A stretch of DNA of 64,000 nt from Ailanthus altissimus (GCA_946807835.1 OX327703.1:255501-319500); one strand, 5' to 3'. Counted from the first letter of the stretch, positions 50,955 to 63,677 are shown. Numbers and translations are program-made. The notes: a model not told the origin generated them from the letters alone.

Positions 50955-52045
50955 TTCGTTAGTAAGTTTGTTTTTGTATTGTTTTGATAATTCTTTATTT
51001 TAAAAGTAGTAGTCTTTATAATATCTTGATTTTTGTCAAAAATATTAAAATTGCTTAAAAAATTACCCACACTCCAAATAAAATAAATAATAAACATTTT
51101 TTTATTGTGTATATTTATTGTATTATAAAATGACTTAAAAAAAAAAAACAATGAAAACCCAAAAATTTATAGGTTGTTTTTCCTCCAACATATGAAAAAT
51201 AGTATGCAGCCAAGTGTCCCAAAATTTTATTCAAATATGCAACTTTAGAAAATTATATCAATTCCAAAAATGCGAGTTAAATTGTGAGATTTGGATATGT
51301 CATACTAGACATCTATAAATATAATTTTTTAAAAATCATAAATTTATAAAATCATTTGGTAGATCAAAATTAATTTTTCATTTAATAATATTGTAGTAAT
51401 AGAGGATTTTCAGAATTTCATAGCTATTTTTGAAAAATTACTAAAAATCAAATTTATGGACTTTGTAAATAATTCAAGGTTTTCCATAACAATAAACATG
51501 TGTAAATTAATATTTTTCAATATCAACACTAAATTCAAACTATAACATTTTATAAAATTTTAAAACCAAGATGTGGTCATGAGAAAATCCAACAATTCTT
51601 TAATAATTTTATTAGCAATTCATATAATTATATATATATATATAAATTATACATAATAATTTCATTAACCCCTCATATTCAGTAATAATATATGCAATAA
51701 TATTGTTGGTCACATATTCTAATAATAGTAAGAAATAAAAAAAATATGGGTATTACAGTTCGTTAGTAAATTTGTTTTTGTATTGTTTTGATAATTCTTT
51801 ATTTTAAAAGTAGTAATCTTTATAATATCTTAATTTTTGTCAAAAATATTAAAATTGCTTAAAAAAAACATACCCACACTCCAAATAAAATAAATAATAA
51901 ATAATTTTTATTTTGTATATTTATTGTATTATAAAATGACTTTTTTTATAAAAAAAAACAATGAAAACCCAAAAATTTATAAGTTGTTTTTCCTCCAACA
52001 TATGAAAAATAGTATGCAGCCAAGCGTCCCAAAATTTCATTCAAA
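50440..52045. repeat. 802-bp tandem duplication
   Basis: Unit 1 starts at 50440 and unit 2 at 51242 (both ACTTTAGAAAATTATATCAA). Each unit ends with the same piece of the older segmental duplication (CAACATATGAAAAATAGTAT), so the event copied the junction between the insertion and its flank. Confidence 0.9.
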
Positions 52046-52103
52046 TATGTTACTCTATATAGAGAGTAAATGCAGCCCCCACTTCAACCCCAACCCAACC
52101 CCA

Positions 52104-52142
<39 letters not shown>

Positions 52143-52148
52143 AAAAAA
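52104..52148. repeat. Poly(C) tract of 29 followed by poly(A) of 16
   Basis: An uninterrupted run of C (52104-52132) leads straight into a run of A. The paralogous position in copy II (about 55330-55370) has only short runs. It may be a true expansion or an assembly artefact. Confidence 0.85.
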
Positions 52149-53026
52149 CAATCCATTATTCTTTTATTTTTAAATAACTATAAATTGTGCAAACCATGTA
52201 CTCATAAGAAGAAAAAAAATATTTGTGCAAAACATGTGCATTTGCAGCTTAATAACAAGAAGAAGAAGAAGAAGAATGATAATAATAATAGCCCTTTCTT
52301 TAAAGATGATGTAATTATGCATTTTAATATTTCAATCAACCGCTAATTTTAAAGTTTGCATAATGATGATGTTGCTCCATTACCTCATTTCCTCTTTTAT
52401 TGTTTTTGGGTAAAATATAAAAGATTGATTTCAGTTCCCACTTGCGTGGACAATGCCAACCAAATATGAAGTTGTGGGCCTCACTACAAATTAGTCATTT
52501 GGTGAAAGACTATTTTACCCTTTTTATATTTATATTTTATTTTTTTATACTTTCATCATATTTTTTTAAAACCATTTTTAAGAAAGAGAGAGAAAAAAAA
52601 CTTTTGTTATGTTATTCATTTAAAGGGTAATTGTTAAGGTTATCCTATCATTTAACCTTTTAACATATTGTTTCGCACCTAGTTGTTTTGTTAGAATGAC
52701 AAAGACTGCACACCTTTGATTTAAGATCAGAGTTCAAACATTGGTTAAGGTTTAAAGTAATTTAAATGTTGTAAATATTTTATTTTTTCAGCGAGAGTGT
52801 ATTGTCTTCTATAATAGAAATATATTGTTATTTTGCTATGAAAATGTGAATTTAAGCATGCACAAGTATGTAAATGATGTATAATTCAAATGTTGATTTA
52901 ATGTAATATCAGTATTAAAAAATATATTGTCACAAAACCTTACACGAGTTTTTAAAATATTAAGTAGTTCTCTTTCTTAAATATTTACCCAATAACATTA
53001 TATTTTTTGTATTTTGACAAATTAAT

Positions 53027-53493
53027 TATTATGACCTAATCCAAACATAATAAGATATTGTCTACTTTAAACTCAAGTCCGTATGATTTTATTTTTGAGC
53101 TTTACACAAGTGTTATTCACCCAAAACATGTCTCATCAATTAAGGTGTGAATTACCATTTATAAATTCAGCATCTTTTTCATGCTTTATTAATGTGAAAT
53201 TTGGTTAAGGTGTTACAGATACTTCTCTTAGTGACTCAGCGTCCTTATTGAAGTTTGTCTTACCATCGCATAAGAGGATAATGAAAATAATTCTGATACC
53301 ACCTGTCATGATCTAATCCAAACCTGACAAGATATTATTTATTTTAAGCCTAAACCCACACAGTTTTATTTCCGAACTTTGTGCAAATATCCTTTACCTA
53401 AAATGCTTCTCACCAATTAAGGTGTTTGCCACCACTTATAAATCTGACATCTCTCTATGCCTTATTAATGTATGATTTGTTTAAGGTTTCATA
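53027..53493 (-). mobile_element. TRIM (terminal-repeat retrotransposon in miniature), 467 bp, TSD TTAAT
   Basis: Two direct repeats of 191 and 190 bp (53027-53217 and 53304-53493) flank an 86-bp core. On the minus strand the core starts with a primer-binding site TGGTATCAGA (53301-53292) two bases from the 5' LTR and ends with purine-rich AAGAGAAG before the 3' LTR, which begins TGTAACACC. TTAAT flanks both sides (53022-53026, 53494-53498). The paralogous locus near 56310-56330 lacks the element, confirming insertion. There is no coding capacity. Confidence 0.88.
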
Positions 53494-54019
53494 TTAATTA
53501 TGATGGGAGGTTTTGATTCTTTAGAGAAGAGTTTTGAGTATTGGTTTTCTCTTGTTGTAAGAAGAGAAATAGAGATAGAAACTTAGACAATGAGATGAAA
53601 TGCCATCTTGTTTCATTTACATTTTTATTTTATTTATGTGTCATGAATAAAAAATTAATAATCATTATTTAATACACTCAAAATCATAAGGTTGAAAATG
53701 AGATGTGTTGTTTTTTTCCAATAATAAAAAAAGAAATAAATAAAATATATTGTATCTGTAAAAAAAATATAAAAAAATTTAATTGATCTAGAAAGTTTCA
53801 AATTGAATTTAAATAAGAATGGCCTCAAATTAAAACTTTTTATTTCTTTTAAAATAGCTCATTAATAATATGAACATTTATTCGTATTACATATATTTTT
53901 AAAAAATTCTATTATTTGTGATTTTTTTTATAATTGTTTGAGATATACACGTAATAAAAATTTTAATCACAAAAAATACACTAAAAATAATTTGCATTAT
54001 TTATTTATTTTTGTTATTT

Positions 54020-56815
54020 ATATTTTTTTTAACCTTCACTCTTGATCTCTTGTAGTGATGTATAGTAGTTGAAAAGTAGACTATTCATTAGATTTAGTAA
54101 CAGCCACATCCATTCTCTTACAAAAATTTTACTATTTGCATATACATGTTTAATTTCAATAATAATATATTTTAATTATTTTAATTTAATGTGTATTTTA
54201 AATGTTGTATTATTTTTATGTTGTGTTACTAAAATTTGAATTTAAAGTGTATGCTTTACTAGTTTTTGTCATTTTTAGAGCTGTTAATTTTATTTTATGA
54301 TACGTGTCTATTTTTATAATAAAATAGATCAAGTTCACTTAAAGTTTATTTTATTATGGTAATAAATTGTGTATATCATAGTTCTTTATAATTTACCCAA
54401 TGTGACCTTGATTGAAAAAAACTAATTGTTAAGACGGAGAATTATAAAGGGTAAAAAATAAAGTGTATGAAATATGTACATATATAAGAGTGATCTTTTT
54501 TGTGTGGATTCTTGTGCACGAAAAATTCAATTGTGCATCAATAAGTTAAATTGATAGATTCAATTATAATAAAAATATATAATTATAATTAAAATATATC
54601 AATTTTTGTATCAGTTTATTACATTAATGAAATTTTTATTTGTAAAAAAAAATAATAATCTACTCCAACATTTGAATTCTGAATCCAAATATTGTAGCAT
54701 TTTCATTTATTTATTTCTCTAAAATTTTTGTAGCACCATCACTATCACTTATCAAACCAAAGACTATCAAAACGAACCAAGATAATTGATACACTCAAGC
54801 ATATTTAGAAATTCATTTAGGTATAAGAGTCTATAAAAACATTTAAATGAGGATGTAAACAATTATGGATATCAATTGCTTAAATTAATAAAATCTCTTA
54901 AATAAAATCAAGAAGTTTCGAATTCAAACCCTTCTCACACCGAGATAGAAAATGGATTAAAAAAGCACTTCTCTTTAAAAATGAATATTTTTAAGTGATA
55001 TGATATAATGTTTGTTAAATAGTAATAAATACTTTTGTAGTTATAAACATAGTCTAATAACAATAATAATAAAAAGACAGTAATCAATTGATTAAAATCA
55101 TAATTTTGAGTTTAACATACCCACTCTCCAAATAAAATAAACAAATTAAATAATAAACCTTTTAATCTCGTATATTTATTATATTATAAAATGACCTTTT
55201 TTTATAAAAAAAAATAATAACAATAAAAACCCAAAAATTTATAGGTTGTTTTTCATTCAACATATGAAAAATAGTATGCAACCAAGTGTCCCCAAATTTT
55301 ATTCAAATATGTAACTCTATAGAGAGTTAATGCCCCAAAATTTAATAATAACACAACTTTACCAAAAAAAAATAATACTTCCATTATGATCTTATTTTTA
55401 AATGACTATAAATTGTACAAAACATGTACTCATAAAAAAAAAAAAAAAAAGAAATTGTGCAAAAGATGTGCCCTTGCATCTTAATAACAACAACAATGAT
55501 AATAATAATAGCCCTTTCTTTAAAGATGATGTAATTATGAATTTTAATCTTTCAATCTCCCACTAATTTTAAAGTTTGCATACATGATGATGTTGCCCAT
55601 TACCTCATTTCCTCTTTTAATTTATATTGTTTTTGGGTAAAATACAAAAGATTGATTTCAGTTCCCACTTGGTTGGAAAATGCCAACTAAATATGAACTT
55701 GTGGGCCTCATAACAAATTATTTATTTGGTGAAAAGATTATTTTACCCTTTTGTATTTACCTTTTTTTTTTTCTATACTTACATCACTTAAAAAAAAAAA
55801 CCATTTTGAAAAAAGAGACAGAGAGGAAGAGCAAAGTTTTGTTATGTTATTCATTTAAATAATGTTATATATTTTAAATTGATGTATTAAAAAATTATAT
55901 AAATTTTAAATTTATTTATTTTACACCTTGATGGTTATTTAACATATTATTTAAAATAAAAAATTTAAAATATTATTTAAAAAATAGAATATTATTTTAT
56001 TTATTTATAATATAATTGGTAAGATTTTATTTAAGAATAATATTATACTTCTTAATTAGTATATCAAGTAATTATTAAATAATAAAATAATATAATTAAT
56101 AATTTTAAAATTTTTATTAAATAATATGACTTAATACATTAATTTAAAATAAAATTTTTAAAATATTATTTAAAAAATATAACAATACTTAATACATCAT
56201 TTAACCTTTCATATATTTTCCCAAAAGCTTTACGCAAGTTCTGAAAAATTTAAGTAGCTCCCTTGCATTTCTTAAAAATTTACCCAACATCATATTTGTT
56301 CTGTTTTGACAAATTAATTGTGATGGGAGGTTTTGATTCTTTTAAGAAGACTTTTAGAGTTTTGGTTTTCTCTTATTTTAAGAAGAAAAATAGAGACAGA
56401 AACTTGACAATGAGATGGGATGCCATCTTGTTTTATTTTCATTTTATTTTATGTGTTGTGAATAAAAAATTAGTAACCATTATTTTATACACTCAAAGTC
56501 ATAAGGTTGAAAATGAGACATGTTGTTCTTTTCACAAAAAGAAGAAGAAGAAGGAAATAGATAAAATATATTGCATCTATAAGAAAATATATAAAACTAA
56601 TTGATGTAGAAGGTTTCAAATTGAATTTAAACAAGAATGGTCTCAAAATTAGAACTTTTTGTTTCTTTTAATAGCTCATTGATAATATGAACATTATATT
56701 TGTATTAAAGTTTTTTAATTTAAAAAAATTATTTATGTATTGATTTTTTTAATAATCAATTGAGAGACACATTATAAAAAATTTAATAGCAAAAATACAC
56801 TAAAATAGTGGGATT
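54020..56815. repeat. Direct segmental duplication, copy II
   Basis: This is the uninterrupted counterpart of copy I, directly adjacent and in the same orientation. It preserves the empty sites of the large insertion (about 55115) and of the TRIM (about 56316). It carries its own AT-rich insert at about 55865-56200. No gene was recognised. Confidence 0.8.
55865..56155. repeat. AT-rich MITE-like block with inverted ends
   Basis: The left end TTTTAAATTGATGTATTAA is nearly the reverse complement of TTAATACATTAATTTAAAA at the right end (about 56133-56152). The block is absent from copy I at the same place. Its composition is almost entirely A and T, so the resemblance could partly be chance. Confidence 0.4.
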
Positions 56816-57779
56816 TTTTTTTTATAAAAAAAATTAATAAAAGGAGATGTAATCACAAAAGTTAAATTTATATTCTGCATGATAAATTATATTTTTTAAT
56901 CATAAAAAATTCATGTAATGGAATTAAATAATCACAAAATGCTAGAACCATCAAATGAATCAATGTGCCCCATTTGGCAAAGATCAAAAGGGTGCCTCCT
57001 ATATGTGAATAACAATAATAATAATAATAAATATATAAAAAAAAAAGAATCCATAAAATAAAATAATAATTGGATGATGTATTATTGGGTAATAAAATAA
57101 TAATAAAAAAAGGTGAAAGAGGACAAAAGAGAAGAGGGTGGACAATGGGGGGCCACTTGGACACGAGAGAGAGATAGAGAGGGGAATATCAAATATGTGT
57201 AATGATTGTAGTGGGGAGTGTTTGCATGGGTGGGCCCCACCTTCATGACCTCTCCCTTTTTATTTTTTTGTGACTCTCATTTTCACAAAAGCCACTCCAT
57301 TTTCCTCCCTCCTCTTGATTATTATTTTTTCTTTCATTTTAATTATAGTAATAATTAATAATAACTAATAATAATATAACAAAATATTGTTTTAGTTTTA
57401 TTTATTTATTTATTTTAAATAATGGGGACAGAAGTGTGATTAAATTATTTAATCAAAAATAAAAATGATCTCTTTTTATATATCTCTCAAATTAAAATTT
57501 TATAGATACCTTAAAGTTTAATTTAATAAGTGACATAATTTATTATATGTAATCTTATATTTTTTTAAATAATATTAAAGTAAAAAATTGATGAAGTAAA
57601 AATTTATGTGATCATATTGCTTGTTATAATACAAATAATTTTACTCCCTAATTTATTTATCATATACTTTACTCATCAACTTAACTAAAAATAAAAAAAA
57701 AAAGAAAAAAAAGAAATTTCACATCACAAATAAAATGAAAATTAAATTAGAAAATAGGGACATCTATTTTTTTGGCAAT
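56816..57779. other. Upstream region of the SKIP35 gene
   Basis: AT-rich sequence with short AAT runs (57013-57030) and a more GC-balanced patch at about 57120-57310. It presumably contains the SKIP35 promoter; no core element was assigned with confidence. Confidence 0.45.
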
Positions 57780-58599
57780 CTAAATTCTCTCCTCTCAAAA
57801 GCCACCCTCAACAGAGTGGGTTTCTCTCTCTCTGTCCTTTCTCAGTTTCATCTCTCTCCCCATTTTTCAATCAGGTTGAGCTTTCATTTCTTTGTATTGC
57901 TTGTTTTTATTGGTTTATTTTGCTTGATTTTATCATTTTTTTTGGGTTAAAATACAATCTATATATATAGCTAAAAGTTTCTCTTCAATTTCTTTGTGTT
58001 ATCGATTTCTGTTTCTGGGTTTACGCATTCATGTATTGATGCAAATGGGTTTTGATTTTTTTCAGGGTCGGTCGTCGATCTTCGGTGAAAATTTTACAGT
58101 GGATTTGATGAAGAAAGAACAGGGTTTCTAGGGTTTTCTAATTGATGGGTCTTGAGCTGTGTACTCATTTTGCAGCAGGTTTCATGTTTGCTAGTGGACT
58201 TTGATTGTTTGATGCTTGTTTAGTGTGAATTTAGATCTTTTTGAGAAGAGCAAGATATGGTATTGATCATTTAAGCCATATTCTTTTTTGGGGTTTATTT
58301 AGTTTTTAAGATTTTGTTGATATTTTCATATCTGGGTTTGTTTGTTTTTGGCAATTCGCGTTGTTTTTGCTTCTGTTTGGTTTGTGGTTGAAGATGATAA
58401 GTGGGATTTTTGAATGAAGGACTATAAGAAAAATAGGGCATCAGGAACTGTTGGCAATAGGCATTGGCTTTTGATGCAATCAGAATTTGGTACTTTCCAG
58501 ATATGATGTATGGATGTGTTTTTTTGGGAAGATTGAGAGTTTAGTTGATTGGAAATTTTTAGATTTTGGAGGATTGGTGGGGTTGTACAGTGGTTAAGA
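57780..58599 (+). promoter_or_regulatory. SKIP35 5' UTR with leader intron and several uORFs
   Basis: A pyrimidine-rich leader (CTCTCTCTCTGTCC near 57825) ends at a donor at 57875. The matching acceptor ends at 58065, giving a 191-bp leader intron. The downstream leader has several upstream start codons with short frames, including 58108-58131 (7 codons), 58145-58204 (19 codons), 58212-58223 and 58394-58417. Intron and uORFs are inferred from sequence only. Confidence 0.55.
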
Positions 58600-61500
58600 A
58601 TGGTAAAGGAGAGATTTTTTGTCTCAAAGACTGATAATATGTACTTAGATGATGGGGATAATCCCGAAGAACCCTTTTGTGCTGAAATGGAAGCTGAAGA
58701 GAATGAGATTGGAAGTCCGACGAATGGAATTAATGGTTTTACACCGGAAGGAGACGAGGGGACTAATATGGTATTTTCTAGAGAAGCACCCCTTATTAGT
58801 AAAGAACCGAGAATATCCAGTGGTTGTAGTTGTAGTGCAAAGAACCTGAAATCCAGGAGGGTGGTTGCAACAGATTGTGACCTTGCGAAGGAGAAAATTG
58901 GACATGAAAAGAAACTCAGTAAACAAGACAGGATTGAGTTGGGCAAGTTGTTTCAAGGTGCGATGAGTTCCCATGATTGGGAGCTTGCAGAGAGTTTGAT
59001 ATTATTGGCAGATCCACAGACCCTTAATGATGCATTGTGCATTACACTGGACTCTATTTGGTTCCTCAGCACGCCACAGGAGCTAAATGGAGTGACAGGG
59101 TTGATTAAGAAGATAATTGCTAATGGTGCTTATGACTTTACAAGAGCTGCCCTCAGGACATCATTTCTTGCGTCATGTGTTTCCGCTTGCCAGAGCAGAA
59201 CAATGAGTCTTTCAGACACTGTAACCGTGATGGCCCAGAGGTAATCAACTTTTAGTAGGAGATGGAAGAATAGTTTTTTTCCCCACTTTTCTTTTCATCT
59301 ACAGTCATTTCTAAGTTTATAAGCAATTTGAAATACATTCACCGACCAAGAGGGTCTGCCCAATATATGTATATTTTATTCCCTAATTTACGTAAGGGTC
59401 AGTGATGAAGGTTATTGTAAATATTTGTTTACCTCTTCTAGCACTCATGCCAACATGATCTTGTGTTCCTAATTGGATTGATTGAATTTACTCTCAAAAG
59501 TTTTCTTAGCTCCTAGTGGCAATGATCAGCTTATTCCCAATAGAGTATCCTGGATAATTTCATATGCCTATCATTCCCAAGGGGATAAGTCAGTTGGTTA
59601 AGCTCATGTAGTGAAGTAAGAAGTCTAGGATTGAAACCCCTCATACCAAGCTTGGAGGGTGATTGGTTTGATTTGTGTTTTGTGCTTGGGGTGCATGTTA
59701 AAAAAAACAAAGAAGAAAACCTCATATGCCTATTTAAAACTTTGAAATTACACAATTTTCTATCATTCTTAGTCTTTAATTTTAGCCCCTTTTCTTAACA
59801 ATAATGTTTGCTGATAAATCTTTTACACATTATCTGTACTTTTATATCAATTTTATTTGTCTATTTATTTGTGCATCACATTCAAATGCATAAAAATTGC
59901 ATTGGCCTCAATCTACTGCCTTGAGTGAAAGGCAGTACTACAAATTTCTAGTTCATAATAAATTTTCTGGTCTTCTTTTTTTTTTGGGATAAGAAACAAG
60001 GAATTTTATTCAAAAGAAAGAATAATAATTTTTTTGTCACTGGAAATTTATTCCTTTCCAAGTATATTGCCATGCAGATCATTTCTTCATGCTGCTTCTG
60101 GTTAGTTGAAATGGGATTTCCTAGTTGTCTACACGTTTTGTCTCTAACTATGTTCATGCAAAATTATCTTTAAGAAGTTTGAGAATTGAATCAACTGAGC
60201 AAAAGCTACTATTTCCTTGCAATTAGTTAAGATGGGAGTCAAAAGATATTTGCACCTTTATTGCACCAAGAAGTTCAAGTTGAGAAAACTAACAAATTGT
60301 TAAATTTTCCAAATTGAATTTGGTGAGGGTGTAGAGAGAGGCTTCTGAAAAATATGCTTGATATCTTATATAATTAATGAAACAAAGGTGGGAGTGGCTA
60401 TTTCTTTAACTCGACGTGCGAGAATGAAGGTCTATTCTTACAGTGAACTCATTAATCAATGAAATAGGAAGTGGGAATTTTCTCTTTTGTAATGTCTTGT
60501 CTCTGTTGGATTTTTTGGTTAAGTATTTTCTCTGTTTTTTCTGTGCTTGGTTTTTTCCACATTCCGTACATCTGCCCCAGCACTACCAATTTTTTTTTTC
60601 TTTTTTAAATTTTTGTAGGGAAAAGAATAAAGGAAAGAGAAAGGGTGTATCATTTTGTAGTCCTCCAAGTAGTGGATGAAATGTGTCTTTTAGAGTGCAA
60701 ATGACTTAGAATAGCTTTGGTATCATTGACTCTAGGTCTCATGAGAGAGATGGTGAGATAGCTGCTGTTTGGTTTGATGGTGTTAAGACTTAAGGGAAAA
60801 GGATTCGCTGGTTTTTTAATTGAAAGAAGATGCAAATAATTGAGAACATCGTGGAGGGTGTAGATAGAGAAGGGAGAAAAAACAATAAAGAATTATGATG
60901 AGAAATCGAGAGAAAAAGAATAACACAAGGCTTGAACGATAATCATCAAGCAAGATCTTCAAAAACATTTAGTGAAATACTTATTTATAATTTTGAACTA
61001 TTCCCTGTCCTTTGCAGAACATAAAGCTAGCTACTTAAAATGCAATGGATGACCTCGAACTCTAACAATACAGTTCTAAGCAACAAAAATTCAATTGGAG
61101 TTATAAATTGATTTAGTTTTTTGACTGATGATGAATTGATCCTCAAAATATGAAGGTCTGACATTCACTGCATGTTAGTATGAGAACCCTGTTAAATGAA
61201 AACACTTACCAGTAAAATTCAAAATAGAAACTAACAACAAAATCCTTTGCTATGGTTGCTTTGACAAAGGTACCATCTTTTTGCCCGCTTCTTGACTGTT
61301 GTTGTTTTGAGATTTTCTTGATGTGGCAAACATGAAAAAGAAGTTTCTTGACTTTTCTCTTAGATGTTGGATAAGTTTCTATCTTTTATTATTTCTATCA
61401 GTACAATCCGTCTTAGCTTTTTATCCAATAAGGGAAAAAAAAGTCTAGCTTTTATACATATGGATGTGCTTTCAGCAAATATTTACATGCAAATAGACAA

Positions 61501-63677
61501 GTAAATATTTATTGCATTGTTCTTGCAATTTTGCATCTACTTGTGGGAAGATTTCCACGTGCAGAATATACTCTCTTCTATGAAGAGAGTGTGAAATTGT
61601 ATCTAAAATAAACTGCACGGAGTGAAATTGAAAATTCATGTTTTCCTTGGAATTAGCTAAGAAGATGGCAGGGCCAAGTTTTACAACATCTGAAAGTTTT
61701 ATTAAAATATTTGTAGCATACGTCTGACGTGCACTTTTACTTCATTTTTGCATCTCATCAGGCTCAATGAGCGTCTTCATGAGTGCCATGGAGATGAGGT
61801 ATTGAAGGCAGAAGCTGGTGCAAAGGTTCAAAAGTTTACTGAATGGGCTCTGAGATGCATAGGTTTTCATTCTCGTTGCCATGGCGATCGTGATAGAGTG
61901 AGTCACAACTCAGCTGTTGAGATCCAACTCCAATTAGCTGCATTTAAGACATTCCTGGATCTGGCGGGCAATCAACTTACGGGAAAAGATTTCACAGAGG
62001 CATTTGACGCAGCTTGCTTTCCCCTTACTCTCTTCTCTAGTTCTTTTGACCCTGGTTGGGCATCTGGGATATCAGCTACTGTGATCCAGGGATTGCTGGG
62101 CCTGTTGGTGGAAGGTGGTGCAGACAATGTCAACCAATGTTTCCTTGAAGCGTCACGATTTGGGAGCACAGAACTTGTGCGCATTTTGTTGCAGGTAATG
62201 TAGATATACATACTCCTGTAAGATTTTCATTGTTCACTTCTCTCAAGACTATTTTACTAGGTTCAGGTCTTTTAGGTTTTCTAAGGAAGAGTTGCCTTTA
62301 ATGACCCCCCTATTACTATCTACCTTAAGTTGTTAGATTCCCACAATGAGGTATAGCCATTTGAATGCTTTATGCACTTGCTGTAAATTGAAATCAGGCC
62401 TGTGTTCCTCACTCAAAGAAGTGGCCCCAATTCCAATTTAAAGTTGGAAGGTTTGACTGACATTATAAAACATGAACCGCAAAACATTTCAATAAAGAGT
62501 ATTTGTCATGAAATTTGTTGCTCCTCTCCCTACCCTACTAACTTTTAGTGATTCTGTTGAATCATGTATTGGTAAATTGTTTTCCATCTGGAAGTTGTCC
62601 ACCCTTAAAATTTGAAAAATATTATTTGCCGACTCTATTTATGTATATTTATGTATTTTGTCTGCGTTGTTGTGTGCACTCGTGCATGAGTTTTCCCTAT
62701 CCTCTCAAGAAGAGAACTTGAATACTGCCACTCATAAATGTACTTCTCACTGCATGAAACATGCTCAGTAATATTTAATTATGTTTACAGGATTTTTTAT
62801 GCTTTCACCATGCTTAACTGACATTTCTATTCATAATTTTTTCTTTGCTACGTGGGATTAATCTGATTAGATTGCCCAAAGGAACAGTTTGGACGTTGAT
62901 GTTGATCTGGCCTTGGGTTTTGCTTCCCATTATTGCAAGATTGGTACAATGGAGTGTCTGGTGGAAGAGGGTAATGCTGTGGCTTTCTTGGGCCCATTGA
63001 TGAGAGCAGCGGAGAGGGGTTGTATGCAGGTTGTCCAGTGGTTTGTGAAAAGGGGTTGCCGGGATATGGATCTCTGCCTCGCCCTTACAGCTGCTACATC
63101 CAGCAGTCAAGTTGAAGTTGCTGCCTATCTCCTCCCTCATGTGCCTCAGCATGTCCTTGCAGCTCTCAGCATTGAAATTATCAAGGCTGCTGGTGAACGG
63201 AGTGGTGGTTCTCTTGACGGTGTAGCGTTTCTTCTCTATTCTGATTTCTTAGGTGACCCAGCTGCTACCTATGCTGTTGCAGACAGCATTGCTAGGTCTG
63301 ATGATGAGGGTGTTGCTCCTGACCTGAAGGCTTTTCTTCGGGAACATTGGTCAGAGGCAGCTTTCTTGGACGGATTAAAGCAAGGGGGGGAGCATTACAT
63401 GAACCTAGTGAGGATATTGAAGTGGGGTGAATCTCCTATTTGCTTAAGGGATCTGCCAGGCCCTCTGAGGGTGGCAATCACATACCTGCCACTGTATAGA
63501 GAGTGTATTAGGGCAGGTGGTTGTCTGCTATCACAAAGGCTAAGGGGGCAGCTTGTTGAAGCTGTGAAAAGGCTTGGAGGTGGGGTGTTAGAGGAGGTGA
63601 GCCAAGGCGGACAGCTCTTGGCAATTTTGGAGCATCACCTCCCTCCATTTTTCATCCAAGCCCCCTGCCTCGGTTAG
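58600..63677 (+). CDS. SKIP35: Ankyrin repeat protein SKIP35-like (3 coding exons, 626 aa)
   Basis: SKIP35 is known as a plant Skp1-interacting protein with ankyrin-like repeats, so a role with SCF ubiquitin ligases is inferred, not shown. Coding exons: 58600-59240, 61762-62194, 62871-63677; both introns are GT-AG and phase-consistent. The N-terminus reads MVKERFFVSKTDNMYLDDGD, followed by an acidic, probably disordered region to about residue 90. A helical segment follows (LSKQDRIELGKLFQGAMSSH), then ankyrin-like helix pairs between about residues 325 and 450, such as CFLEASRFGSTELVRILLQ, MECLVEEGNAVAFLGPLMRA and CMQVVQWFVKRGCRDMDLCL. A long C-terminal helical domain ends ILEHHLPPFFIQAPCLG at a stop at 63675-63677. 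An in-frame ATG at 58549 would add 17 residues; 58600 is preferred because the protein then starts near the FVSKTD block. No damage is seen. Confidence 0.92.
59572..59721 (+). mobile_element. tRNA-derived SINE in SKIP35 intron 1, 12-bp TSD
   Basis: A tRNA-like head (A-box-like TAAGTCAGTTGG near 59585, B-box GGATTGAAACCC near 59628) is followed by a short body and an A-rich tail (59699-59720). TCATATGCCTAT flanks both sides (59560-59571 and 59722-59733). Confidence 0.88.
59734..61761 (+). other. Rest of SKIP35 intron 1
   Basis: About 2 kb of intron sequence with short homopolymers (T-runs near 59980 and 60590). No gene, repeat family or RNA gene was recognised. Confidence 0.5.

Larger units (their letters stand above)
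45870..53995. repeat. Direct segmental duplication, copy I (interrupted)
   Basis: The parts 45870-46965 and 51872-53995 align in order with copy II (54020-56815). Shared landmarks are the CTTCACACTTGACC opening, the ATATTGTAGCATTTTT / TTTTTGTAGCACCAT block, CAACATATGAAAAATAGTAT, GATTGATTTCAGTTCCCACTT and GAGGTTTTGATTCTTT. A weak SINE-like patch with a TTCAAACCC box lies near 46770-46790 and also in copy II. No gene was recognised. Confidence 0.8.

Noticed and set aside
51924..52346. 140-codon open frame with poly-Pro and poly-Lys
   Set aside because: It is a translation of the poly(C)/poly(A) tracts and AT-rich duplicated DNA; the paralogous copy does not keep the frame.
58422..58974. Long minus-strand frames opposite SKIP35 exon 1 (up to 174 codons)
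   Set aside because: Shadow frames of the well-supported plus-strand exon; no domain and no splice context.
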